64,000 bases of DNA from Caprella mutica. Its lineage: Eukaryota > Arthropoda > Malacostraca > Amphipoda > Caprellidae. How positions within the stretch are numbered: position 1 is the first letter of the stretch; every line of letters starts with the position of its first letter. The notes beneath the pieces are model-generated. The model worked only from the letters and a program-made list of their open reading frames with translations, was not told the DNA's origin and ran no database searches. A program made the translations under genes and the position numbers. Below, one piece after another: positions 12,932 through 23,429 of the stretch. The DNA lies in contig CANNZV010001180.1 in assembly GCA_947561585.1 (NCBI GenBank), positions 109,262 to 173,261 on the forward strand, written 5' to 3'.

Positions 12932-13503
12932 TTACTTAATATACACATTGTCATCAATACCAAAGCCTTCTTGGACAAAACTTTTGATTTTTAAAATCTT
13001 ATCTGATGTATTTACATCTTTTAATGACACCATAAATTTTCCTCCGCTCATCTGACGATACTGTCCATATCTGCGCTCTGGGCGATCACTTTGAAATCTG
13101 GCAGTTAGAACAAAGTTAAAATCATCCGATAGAAGATCTTGAATGAGTGCTGATGACATAGTAGTGTCGTTGCAGTGCGTGATTAATCTGACACAACAAT
13201 GAAAACTTTTCACTATTTTTAAATTTTGCGTCGTTCTATTCTTTCATTCATTGTGAAAACACACGCAGATACAGTGGAACCAATATTGATATCCTTTTTG
13301 TTGATAGATTTAATCCATATGTTCCGTAAGCTTTCACCAAATGGCAGCCCAAAAACTGGTCGACTATCATGAGCTGGGAAATTGGTGAAGCATCCCCGAC
13401 AAGTGCATTTGTTGACAAACTTGAAAATTTTATTTGCTTGTATTTTAAATATTAATCTGGTGTTGTTTCCAAGTTTCATCATGAAAATAAAATAATTTTT
13501 CAC
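12932..13503 (-). pseudogene. THAP-domain P-type transposase, internally deleted
   Basis: The 5' part (13503-13219) encodes a degenerate THAP zinc finger: C-x4-C at KCTCRGC, then VFGLPF, the conserved Trp in NIWIK, and a final ACVF that should be C-x2-H but has lost the His. The 3' part (13213-12932, another frame) encodes SALIQDLLSDDFNFVLTARF then PERRYGQYRQMSGGKFMVSL, which I recognise from the C-terminal region of THAP-containing transposases in invertebrates. The catalytic RNase H-like core and GTP-binding insert expected between them are absent; the two fragments lie only six bases apart. This is the pattern of internally deleted P elements. It cannot make an active enzyme. Confidence 0.65.
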
Positions 13504-13666
13504 ATTTTAAGGCAATTGAGACGGAATCTATGATACGCAAGTCAATATGTGATCCTTAATTAAAACTGTATAATAAAAACCCTGGCCTTCTATTTCAAGA
13601 AGAGAAATGTTACAAATCAGGCCGTGTATATTAAGTAAGCCATGTGCAACTCCATTTTGGTAAATA

Positions 13667-14957
13667 CAGTAGTGGACAAAATATAAGGGTAGGCAAGAAC
13701 AAGTTATCTAAATCTTTAATTTCATAAAAAGTACAAAACAAACATTATTGAAATTTTGCATGTATTTTTATATAGAGCTCATATGTAGTCGTATGAAATT
13801 TAAAAGCATTTGGAAAAATATTCTAGGAATAGTTCTATAATTCACTTCCAACAATAAATTTTGCTCTGGCCAAAAGTTAAGGTTAGCCATCAAAAGCTTT
13901 GAAATAATCCTGGATATAGGCAATTAACTGAATACTTTGTTATTATTATTTTTTTTGCTATATCACTTCAATGCGTCTTCTACCACAAAATTCTACTAAT
14001 TTTGCTTAATATGAAGGAGTTATCCATCTTCTATTCATCCTCAAGAAATGTACAAAAGTTTCCCCTCTGATACAGTCTCTAATTGTCGTAGCGAGAGATA
14101 TCTATTGCCACATTAAGGTCCAAAAGGATTGTGCAACATGTTGTGGCTCAGCATAAGCAGTATGGAGTTGTTGATTCCAAACCGAAGAATGGTAGACTTC
14201 CCAAAGCATTGCTGAGAGAAGATCAGGCAAGTCTTCAAAGTAGTTTTCAAGATAGTTTCAACAATTCTGGTCAAATTTTTCGTGAGCTAAATGTCATATC
14301 TGTTGGTACGGTGTCTCAGTCTACTTTTTTGCTTCGACTTCAATAAGTTGGTTTGCAATCATTTGTCCCTGCATCGAAGCTTTCAATCTCAAAAAAGAAA
14401 AGGAAAGTGTTACTTGTGTTTTGTCATGAGTATGTCGTTTGGTCGATTGATCAGTGGTCGAAAGTACATTCTAGTTATGAATGGAAGAAAAATAGAAACT
14501 CAGATAAAAAAGTTAAGACCCTATTAAAAGATGTAGAAATTGCTCCAATGAGCTGGCCTTCATAGAGCCCTGACCTGAAACGAATTTAGATTGTTTGGAT
14601 AATAATTGGAGACTGTACTCAGAGAAGAAACACAAGAAATGTGGAAGAATTGTGGACATTTCACGAGAATGAATAGAAGATGGATAACTCCTTCATATTG
14701 TGCCAAATTTGCAGAATTTTGTGGCAGAAGATTTATTGAAGTGATATAGGAAAGAATTATTCACAAAGTATTCAGTTGATTGCTAATATCCGGGATTATT
14801 TCAAAGTTTATGATGTCTGCCCTTAACTTTTGGCCAGAGAAAAATTTAGTTTTTGAAGCGAAATACAGAACTATTCCTAGAATATTTGTCTACTTTTTAT
14901 GAAATTTATGATTTAGATAACTCGTTTTTTCCTACCCTTATATTTTGTCTACTACTG
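13667..14957 (+). mobile_element. Tc1-type transposon, degenerate
   Basis: Flanked by TA (13665-13666, 14958-14959). The terminal inverted repeats begin CAGTAGTGGACAAAATATAA on the left and CAGTAGTAGACAAAATATAA on the right, and remain alignable for about 65 bases through AGTTATCTAAAT. Length is 1291 bases. It carries one broken transposase and is inserted in the THAP/P-like element, so it is younger than that insertion. Confidence 0.9.
14131..14770 (+). pseudogene. Tc1 transposase, broken
   Basis: The 5' piece (14131-14346) matches the N-terminal DNA-binding region (YGVVDSKPKNGRLPKALLREDQ, then SGQIFRELNV), followed after a stop by VGLQSFVPASKLSISKKKRKV and FCHEYVVWSIDQWSKV. Next come PMSWPS and SPDLKRI, equivalent to the SPDLNPIENLW box near the third catalytic residue, then NVEELWTFHENE. 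The segment between WSKV and MSWPS is far too short, so the region with the first two catalytic Asp residues is missing. Stops occur after LLRLQ, after PMSWPS and within the SPDL box. Intact Tc1 transposases are about 340 residues. Confidence 0.82.
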
Positions 14958-15999
14958 TAAAACTGTTTTTGTTAGGAGAAATGGATTAAATATCTCAAAG
15001 TCTTCAATCAATCGAATTCATAAACATGACCTACAATTCCACCCCAAAAAAAATGAAAGTCAGACTTCGATTTGTTGAATGTTGAAACATATTTTTCACA
15101 ATGTCGATCTTTTGTCAACTGGTTCTTGCGAAGACATGTTCGTTTTGTGGAAGATATTATCATGAGTGAAGAATCTGTATTTATATGATTGGAGAAGTAA
15201 TTTATCAGAATATTTGGAAATATGGTTCTCAAATATCTATTATTTTAATATTGACCGATTTTATCACTGTGGAAATTAAAATCATAACTCTGACTATCGT
15301 TTTAATTGTAGGGGTTTTAATTTAAACTCGTGCCTACCTATTTGAACTTAAATACATATCTCCATATGGTCAATAATTTATAAACGGAATACTTACTTGT
15401 ATGCTATTAAAACCTGGAAATAAATCTATTCTATTAAGGGGACCGTCCGTAAATTTTGTAAACAAATTTATTAATAAAGCTACGGTTATGAAACTTAGTT
15501 CCTAAATATAAAATTGAATAATATTATGTTTTTGTTCCTGGCATTTTTTCGATTAGACGCATAGAAAACAAGTTATTCGAATTTCGAACGAATTTCGAAC
15601 TGGGTATTCAAACATGTACTTCTAATACAGTTTTGTAGCTACGGGTTTGCGGTTTTTTTCAATCGATTTTCCTGGTGATTCTCTACAAAAGCCCGAGGAT
15701 CGATTTTTGAATTTCGAATTAGTTTACGAAAAATTTGATTTTTCGTGAAAAAACTAAAATTTTCAAAAAAAAAAAAATTATATTTCTAAAAAAAAAAAAT
15801 TATATTTCAAAATTCAAAAATCGATCCTAACGCTTTTGTAGAAAATTACCAGGAGAATCGAATGAAAAAAACCGCAAACCCGTAGCTACAAAACTGTATT
15901 AGAAGTACATGTTTGAATACCAAAAAGTTAGTAATTTTTCAACTGCAAGAAAAATGAGTTCAAAGTTTTTATTTGGACTATGTATGGCACTAAATCCCC

Positions 16000-16061
16000 G
16001 CGGGGCGAAGTGCCCCGCTATTACTACTCAAAGGTAGTGGGTATCACTGGGCGCCACCCAG
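16000..16061. other. Three consecutive short stem-loops in the TTAA element
   Basis: Perfect stems follow one another: GCGGGGC/GCCCCGC with a 5-base loop (16000-16018), ACTAC/GTAGT with a 6-base loop (16023-16038), and CTGGG/CCCAG with a 5-base loop (16047-16061). All are intact in the second copy (about 51623-51684). A structured RNA or a protein-binding site is possible; I recognise no known ncRNA family. Confidence 0.5.
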
Positions 16062-16135
16062 CTCTCTGTAGTAAAGTTTTACATAGCCAAACAACAACCG
16101 CTACAGAAAAAAAAAAAAAAAACAACGAACACCCA

Positions 16136-16396
16136 TCAATATCCTCCGGGTTGATAGTCATGGGAGGGTCCAGCCTCATCACGCCGACGACGCTTCGGTG
16201 TCATCTTTGCTGGTGTACTAGCCTCACTATTCCTTCTCTTCAGAGTTGTCTTTTCAGTAGAAAGACCCAGACGTGTCAAAAGAAAGCCATGAACATTACC
16301 AAAGTTATGAACAAGAGCTGTATCAGTAGTGACGAACTGAACTCTGTCGAGTTTAGCGTCCTTCACTTTGAGAACTCTCGTCCACAACTGCCAGAT
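16136..16396 (-). CDS. Possible terminal exon carried by the TTAA element, unknown protein
   Basis: An 86-codon minus-strand segment begins directly after TAAAATAG, which could serve as a 3' splice site, and ends at a TGA or TAA-type stop after HDYQPGGY. It has no ATG at the start, which fits an exon rather than a whole gene. The C-terminal third is strongly basic (PKRRRR), like a nuclear localisation signal. The 83 residues from the TTG codon on are the same in both copies of the element (compare 51762-52013). I do not recognise the protein. It may be part of a captured host or viral gene; the overlapping plus-strand frame of 142-143 codons has low-complexity sections and looks less plausible. 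Confidence 0.35.
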   Translation of the reverse strand: MWQLWTRVLKVKDAKLDRVQFVTTDTALVHNFGNVHGFLLTRLGLSTEKTTLKRRNSEASTPAKMTPKRRRRDEAGPSHDYQPGGY

Positions 16397-16949
16397 CTAT
16401 TTTATTAGAATGCTTCTGAGAGGCTAACTTTGAATAACAGTTAGCCAATTGTGAAACAATGATGTAATTAGCAGCCACTTAGCTAGGCACGCATGTGCCA
16501 AATCTAAGAGTTAGGCGGCTCACCCACGCTGTGCCAGATGTAATGGCGCGCCAAATTCCAAGCTCCCAACCCCTGTGGAAGGGGAGGGGGGTGATAAACA
16601 GCTGATTTTTCTTTGTGAGATCAATCTTAGTAATATAAACTAGCTATTTAAGCAATAAAAAAAATATTGAAAATTTAGTGATTTAATCACGGACGGTCCC
16701 CTTAATGGGGTTGTTGTCTAATAAAAATATTCTTTATGTTTGAACTTACTTCATTGTCTTGTTTTTGACCTTTTGCACAGAGCCATTTCCCCCACCCATT
16801 AGTTAAATAGTTATAATATTATAAAAACATGAATAAAACTTTATGAAAATTTGACTGAGGATATGGAAGGGTTCAACATTTAAAATGATACTCGATAGAA
16901 AACTGAATTTGTATTAGTTGTTGAAAAATACTAATTTAATTGGGTCAAC

Positions 16950-19734
16950 TCCGGTATCTGTGTTAGATTAGAGGTGATATCGGTATCTGTGTTAGATTAG
17001 AGGTGGTATCGGTATCTGTGTTAGATTAGAGGTGGTATCGGTATCTGTGTTAGATTAGAGGTGATATCGGTATCTGTGTTAGATTAGAGGTGTTATCGGT
17101 ATCTGTGTTAGATTAGAGGTGATATCGGTATCTGTGTTAGATTAGAGGTGGTATCGGCATCTGTGTTATATAAGAGGTGATATCGGTATCTGTGTTAGAT
17201 TAGAGGTGATATCGGTATCTGTGTTAGATTAGAGGTGTTATCGGTATTTGTGTTAGATTAGAGGTGATATCAGTATCTGTGTTAGATTAAAGGTGATATC
17301 GGTATCTGTGTTAGATTAGAGGTGGTATCGGTATCTGTGTTAGATTAGTGGTGGTATCGGTATCTGTGTTAGATTAGAGGTGATATCGGTATCTGTGTTA
17401 GATTAGAGGTGTTATCGGTATCTGTGTTAGATTAGATGTGATATCGGTATCTGTGTTAGATTAGAGGTGATATCGGTATCTGTGTTAGATTAGAGGTGAT
17501 ATCGGTATCTGTGTTAGATTAGAGGTGATATCGGTATCTGTGTTAGATTAGAGGTGGTATCGGTATCTGTGTTAGATTAGAGGTGGTATCGGTATCTGTG
17601 TTAGATTAGAGGTGATATCGGTATCTGTGTTAGATTAGAGGTGGTATCGGCATCTGTGTTAGATTAGAGGTGATATCGGTATCTGTGTTAGATTAGAGGT
17701 TATATCGGTATCTGTGTTAGATTAGAGGTGGTATTGGCATCTGTGTTAGATTAGAGGTGATATCGGCATCTGTGTTAGATTAGAGGTGATATCGGTATCT
17801 GTGTTAGATTAGAGGTGGTATCGGTATCTGTGTTAGATTAGAGGTGATATCGGCATCTGTGTTAGATTAGAGGTGATATCGGTATCTGTGTTAGATTAGA
17901 CGTGATATCGGTATCTGTGTTAGATTAGAGGTGTTATCGGCATCTGTGTTAGATTAGAGGTGATATCGGTATCTGTGTTAGATTAGAGGTGTTATCGGCA
18001 TCTGTGTTAGATTAGAGGTGATATCGGTATCTGTGTTAGATTAGAGGTGATATCGGCATCTGTGTTAGATTGGAGGTGATATCGGTATCTGTGTTAGATT
18101 AGAGGTGATATCGGTATCTGTGTTAGATTAGAGGTGATATCGGTATCTGTGTTAGATTAGAGGTGATATTGGTATCTGTGTTAGATTAGAGGTGGTATCG
18201 GTATCTGTGTTAGATTAGACGTGATATCGGTATCTGTGTTAGATTAGAGGTGTTATCGGCATCTGTGTTAGATTAGAGGTGATATCGGTATCTGTGTTAG
18301 ATTAGAGGTGATATCTGCATCTGTGTTATATTAGAGGTGATATCGGTATCTGTGTTAGATTAGAGGTGATATCGGTATCTGTGTTAAATTAGAGGTGGTA
18401 TCGGTATCTGTGTTAGATTAGAGGTGGTATCGGTATCTGTGTTAGATTAGAGGTGATATCGGTATCTGTGTTAGATTAGAGGTGGTATCGACATCTGTGT
18501 TAGATTAGAGGTGGTATCGGCATCTGTGTTAGATTAGAGGTGATATCGGTATCTGTGTTAGATTAGAGGTTATATCGGTATCTGTGTTAGATTACAGGTG
18601 TTATCGGTATATGTGTTAGATTAGAGGTGATATCGGTATCTGTGTTAGATTAGAGGTGATATCGGTATCTGTGTTATATAAGAGGTGATATCGGTATCTG
18701 TGTTAGATTAGAGGTGATATCGGTATCTGTGTTAGATTAGAGGTGGTATCGGTATCTGTGTTAGATTAGAGGTGTTATCGGTATCTGTGTTAGATTAGAG
18801 GTGATATCGGTATCTGTGTTAGATTACAGGTGGTATCGGCATCTGTGTTAGATTAGAGGTGATATCGGTATCTGTGTTAGATTAGAGGTGATATCGGTAT
18901 CTGTGTTAGATTAGAGGTGGTATCGGCATCTGTGTTAGATTAGAGGTGATATCGGTATCTGTGTTAGATTAGAGGTTATATCGGTATCTGTGTTAGATTA
19001 GAGGTGATATCGGTATCTGTGTTAAATTAGAGGTGATATCGGTATCTGTGTTAGATTAGAGGTGGTATCGGTATCTGTGTTAGATTAGAGGTGGTATCGG
19101 TATCTGTGTTAGATTAGAGGTGATATCGGTATCTGTGTTAGATTAGAGGTGGTATCGGTATCTGTGTTAGATTAGAGGTGATATCGGCATCTGTGTTAGA
19201 TTAGAGGTGATATCGGTATCTGTGTTAGATTAGACGTGATATCGGTATCTGTGTTAGATTAGAGGTGTTATCGGCATCTGTGTTAGATTAGAGGTGATAT
19301 CGGTATCTGTGTTAGATTAGAGGTGATATCTGTATCTGTGTTAGATTAGAGGTGATATCGGTATCTGTGTTAGATTAGAGGTGGTATCGGTATCTGTGTT
19401 AGATTAGAGGTGGTATCGGTATCTGTGTTAGATTAGAGGTGATATCGGTATCTGTGTTAGATTAGAGGTGGTATCGGCATCTCTGTTAGATTAGAGGTGG
19501 TATCGGTATCTGTGTTAGATTAGAGGTGGTATCGGTATCTGTGTTAGATTAGAGGTGATATCGGTATCTGTGTTAGATTAGAGGTGATATCGGTATCTGT
19601 GTTAGATTAGAGGTGGTATCGGTATCTGTGTTAGATTAGAGGTGATATCGGTATCTGTGTTAGATTAGAGGTGGTATCGGCATCTGTGTTAGATTAGAGG
19701 TGATATCGGTATCTGTGTTAGATTAGAGGTTATA
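16950..19734. repeat. 29-bp minisatellite, first block, about 96 copies
   Basis: Units contain TATCGGTATCTGTGTTAGAT then TAGAGGTGA. Variation is concentrated at a few sites (GGTGATATC/GGTGGTATC/GGTGTTATC, GGTATC/GGCATC, AGAGG/AGACG). It starts right at the THAP/P-like element end and is cut at 19734 by an element insertion with a TA duplication. Confidence 0.96.
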
Positions 19735-20179
19735 CCCAGGCAACAAAATGACCTTCCCGGGATATCCCCGCGATGTTCCCTTCCGATGTCCCCGTGATGT
19801 TCCCAGGGGATATCGCGAGAATGTCCGTTTTTGTACTTTTTTGGGGATATCCCCAGGGAATGTTCCGGGAACATCGTTAGGGGATGTTTATTCCCTACCG
19901 ATATTCTGGGAACATTCCCAGGGGATGTTTCCAAAAAAGTCAAAAACGGACATTTTCGCGATATCCCCTGGTGACATTTTGCGAACATCGGTAGGGAATA
20001 TTGCGGGAATGTTATTTTACAATTGCTCATAATAAAAATATATGCTAGTATAACTTCATTATTGCTAATGATTAGGAGTACATACGTGCTGGTACTTATT
20101 GCATCTCTTGTATCGGAGTGTATCTTTTCTGTAGCAATTGGAGTTTTGATGAGTAGATATGGTTTGCGCATTGGGAAAT

Positions 20180-20290
20180 AGAAGACTGAAGATTTATAGG
20201 AAGGATAAACAAAAGAATGCTGGCGACAGTCGGAATTTTTTAACACAACTGTCACTAACATTCAATTTAGCATATCGTTCACTGTGTATT
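20180..20290 (-). pseudogene. Conserved peptide fragment in the CCCAGG element, copy 1
   Basis: Minus-strand translation gives YTVNDMLN, a stop, then MLVTVVLKNSDCRQHSFVYPS. The other CCCAGG-bounded insertion (52437-52691) encodes YTVEDMLNRMLVTVVYKEFDC and LHSFVYPS at the equivalent place. The nucleotide sequences have diverged more than the peptide, which hints at past coding function. Function unknown; not recognised. Confidence 0.4.
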
Positions 20291-20667
20291 CATCGCAGTT
20301 AACTCCATCATCCATGTAAAGTATACGACCAGCAAGCAGATAACCACATCTTATTCTTTTACAGCTTCATTTCAAAATATTTATAACACTAATCAGATGG
20401 AATTTTCAGCAATACTATCATACATAGGAACATTTTTTACTATTCTATAAGTAAGTACATACTACCTTTCTAATACTCAGTAGCTAATAGTTCTTTTTAG
20501 GTAGGTTCTAGGTAGGTAGATATCTGTTGGGTAATGAGGTAAGCTCAGAACTACTACTACCTACCTATGGCTACCTACCAAGTCTCGCTATAGAAGAACT
20601 ATCAATTATTCCTATTTATGTAAATAATATTAAGTCATATTACCTAGGTAAAATTTTCATGTTTTAG

Positions 20668-20823
20668 GGGAACGTCACAGTTCTCGGACATTCATAGTAC
20701 CCGGACAGTGACCGTTAAAATAAGCCATGTGACCGAATTTTCTGAAAAATTCCCAAACACCCACTTTCCGAGTACTACGAGAGTACCTAAATCATTTTCC
20801 CGAGTTGCTACTGTGATTTTCTC
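20668..20823. repeat. Degenerate small inverted-repeat element
   Basis: The left part GGGGAACGTCACAGTTCTCG and the right part ending GTGATTTTCTCC pair imperfectly, and TACTCGGAAAGTG near 20765-20780 pairs with TACCCGGACAGTG near 20697-20709. A related single arm occurs near 38695-38740. No clear target duplication. Confidence 0.4.
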
Positions 20824-21024
20824 CACCTCTAAGTGATATCTGATATTTCTATTTATACGATGTGTTTGGTCCGAAGAAATAAATAATTGTGTAACAAGTG
20901 CACTGGCAATTATATAAAAGACTACTTACTAACCTAGGTACCCGGCCTCGACCGAATGTTTTGAGAATTTGATAGCAAGATTGTTGGTACACACAATAGG
21001 TAGCTAGTTCATTACATACGTATA

Positions 21025-21253
21025 GGGTAAATTGCGAATCATCGGTCAGTTTCACATCTTCGGTCATATAAGAAAAAGTATATTGTACTTAGGTAAATTG
21101 TTATATTTTATTTTAATTGGTATCCACGATACCTGTAGGTAGCTACCTATCATGGATACCAATTGAAATAAAAATTAAATAACAATTATAATATCGTTTT
21201 TCTTATATGTATGACCGAAGATGTGAAACTGACCGATAATTCGTAATTTACCC
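21025..21253. mobile_element. GGGTAA hairpin MITE, 229 bp
   Basis: Flanked by TA on both sides. Terminal inverted repeats start GGGTAAATTGCGAATCATCG and, from the right, GGGTAAATTACGAATTATCG, and extend about 45 bases through CAGTTTCACATCTTCGGTCATA. No coding capacity. Relatives lie at 30795-30927, 38817-38950 and 56481-56640. Confidence 0.8.
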
Positions 21254-23429
21254 TACTAAATATAGCTATGTATTGTAAGATACTTTGAACCTAGGAAACT
21301 AGCTATTACACCTATTATAATTAACTTGGTTCTACCTACCAATTGATAGACTAAGTACTGTACTTCAGTAAATAACTTATCAGTTAGGTACTGCAGAAAA
21401 GTTAATACATAACTAAATACCTGCCTAGGTACCTACCTCTTTACTACCTACTTGGTACAGTGAAGTTAATAATTAAGTAGGTAGGTAGGTAGCTAACTAA
21501 AGCTGAAAAGTAAATAAATAACTAGGTACCTAACGATTAGATGTACGGTAAATAAATAAGTTGGTGCTAAACCGCTACAGAGAAGTAAATTAACAACTAG
21601 GTATGCTGCAAAAGAGTAAATAGCTATTTAACTACCTATATCTATAAACTACCTAGGTATCAAGGTAGATTATACCTAGGTAAATTACGAACTATACCCA
21701 GATTCTGAGAAATACGAATCACTTTTCTGTCAGTTACCTATGTATAAATAAATTAAAATGTTTCTAATTACAAAAGTTCGCAGATAATAAACACGATGAA
21801 TTTATCTGAGAGAAAATATAAGACACTTGCACTCGCTCACAGATTTTTAAAACTGGAGCCTTTTCGTCACAGTGACGTCTTGTGACGTCACTCACGCGTC
21901 ATGTATTATTGCGCAGTTGAAGAATTTAATTCATCGTAAATGCTAGTTGAATAAAATTTATTCAAAATAAATATAATACAATTTAGTATAATCTTATGTT
22001 TCTTAAACCACATAATGAAATTTAAGAGTTAATATCTCATTATTACCAAGTTTACGAACGCTCATCTACGCAGTTGGAACTAGACCTACATATTAGCGGG
22101 AAAGATAATTTAGGCAACATAATGTACTACTCAAGTGGCTGAAAAAGCCGTTTCAATATTTAATTGCAAAAACTGATGCATAATTTTCTGTAAGAATATT
22201 GTAAATTACAAACAACTTAAAAAATTCTTTATATTGGGCTGATTAACTAAATACTGGCACGGATTAGTAACCATTCTGAACCACAGGGGGCGCGCATGAG
22301 GTATTTTAGGGAGATTTTTCGAGTGAAATGTCTTATCATCATAATTAGCGGTAAAGAGACAATAATGTAAGCATCTCATAAATTTTATATCTGTATCAGA
22401 AGATAACTTTCTATATTAAACGGTATAGAATATGTATATTTAGATTTAAATAAAAGAATTTACTAAATATATTCTCCATATATGATAGGTATGATCACAG
22501 TATATGTAGAATATGAAGACATTCTGAATATAGATAGGTACATGAAAGTATATTCTGTAAATTGGAAATCTTAACAAATTACAAAATATGTTTAAACAAT
22601 GATAAATATATAGGATTTTATCTTTAATTAAATGTTTATATAACATTATAGATACCTATATTGACCTAAAAGTGATTTTGAAACGATTATTTTACATAGT
22701 AAAGTGTAAATATGAGGCTGGTTATGGCTGGTTACTTATAATATAAAACACCCTATATACTAATACAGAGTGTGTCTTTGTCTGTTGGTTGGTTGCAAGA
22801 AAAATGTCACGATTTAACATTTAATAAATAAAAAAATGTATGAATAATATTTTCTATATATATTTATTTTTCACATGATTTTTCTAACATACATTTTTTT
22901 CATATATTTTTTTACATACATTTTTTACATAGGTACATATTTTTTTAAATAATTTTTTTTTAATAATTTTCATTTGACATAAAAAAAAAATACATTTAGT
23001 TTATACATATATATTTTTAAACATATTTTTGTATATATATTTTATTTATTCTATTCTTTTAATATTTGTTTTTTAACATATATTTTATTTCTTTTATTAT
23101 TGATACCCCATTAATTTTAATGGTCTTGTCGGAATAAATGGTGTAATATATTTTAAATATTCTTTTATTCCTTATTTATTTGTCAATTATTTCCAACAAC
23201 AATGAAAATGATATTAGTAATACATGTCGCCGGAATATCCCGAAAATGTCGGAAGGGAATGTTATTCGTTAGGAATATCGCGGGAATATCCCGAAAATGT
23301 CGGAAGGGAATCATTTTGGTAATGCATGTCGCGGGAACATTCCCTGAACATCGGGCCGCGATATTGCGACACTGAGGGGAGGTTGCGATATCGAGGGGAT
23401 ATTCCGGGAACATCGCAATTTTACCTGGG

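Larger units (their letters stand above)
15438..16701. mobile_element. TTAA-type (piggyBac-like) element, copy 1
   Basis: Flanked by TTAA on both sides (15434-15437, 16702-16705) with terminal inverted repeats GGGGACCGTCCGT. Length is 1264 bases. TTAA duplication with precise ends is the hallmark of piggyBac transposons. No piggyBac transposase is present, so it would need an enzyme in trans. It contains a long imperfect hairpin (15605-15920, axis near 15765), a GC-rich cluster of stem-loops (16000-16061) and a minus-strand open segment (16136-16396). A second copy at 51064-52327 has the same length and differs by few bases, mainly in poly(A) tracts, so both moved recently. Confidence 0.85.
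12486..16945 (-). mobile_element. Internally deleted THAP/P-like DNA transposon with long terminal inverted repeats
   Basis: The left end (12486-12810) and the right end (15330-15433 plus 16710-16945, interrupted by another element) are imperfect inverted repeats. Matching blocks include TTTCAACAACTA, the stretch around TTCAACCCTTCC...TCATAAAG, GACAATGAAGTAAG, and GATTTATTTCCA. Between them on the minus strand is a THAP-type transposase remnant (12932-13503). Two foreign elements are nested inside: a Tc1 at 13667-14957 and a TTAA element at 15438-16701. Without these the element is about 1.9 kb. P elements make 8-bp duplications; I could not identify one, because the right end abuts the minisatellite at 16950. 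Confidence 0.6.
19735..23429. mobile_element. CCCAGG-ended element, 3.7 kb, inserted in the minisatellite
   Basis: Terminal inverted repeats start CCCAGGCAACAAAATGACCT and, read inward from the right, CCCAGGTAAAATTGCGATGT. Flanking TA (19733-19734, 23430-23431) duplicates the TA of a GAGGTTATATCGG unit variant that occurs intact elsewhere in the array, so the empty site can be reconstructed exactly. The first 300 and last 220 bases are dense in short palindromic words (GGGATATCCC, GGGAACATTCCC, CGCGATAT). The interior is AT-rich, has many CCTAGGTA/TACCTA words, contains two small hairpin elements and a conserved peptide fragment (20180-20290), and has no transposase that I recognise. Confidence 0.75.

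Noticed and set aside
15980..16408. 142-codon plus-strand frame in the TTAA element
   Set aside because: Runs through a poly(A)-encoded lysine stretch that differs between copies and through the hairpin cluster; the opposite strand is the better coding candidate.
19748..20261. 94- and 190-codon open frames at the left end of the CCCAGG element
   Set aside because: Mostly translation of the palindromic GGGATATCCC/GGAACATTCC words; only the short conserved peptide at 20180-20290 was kept.
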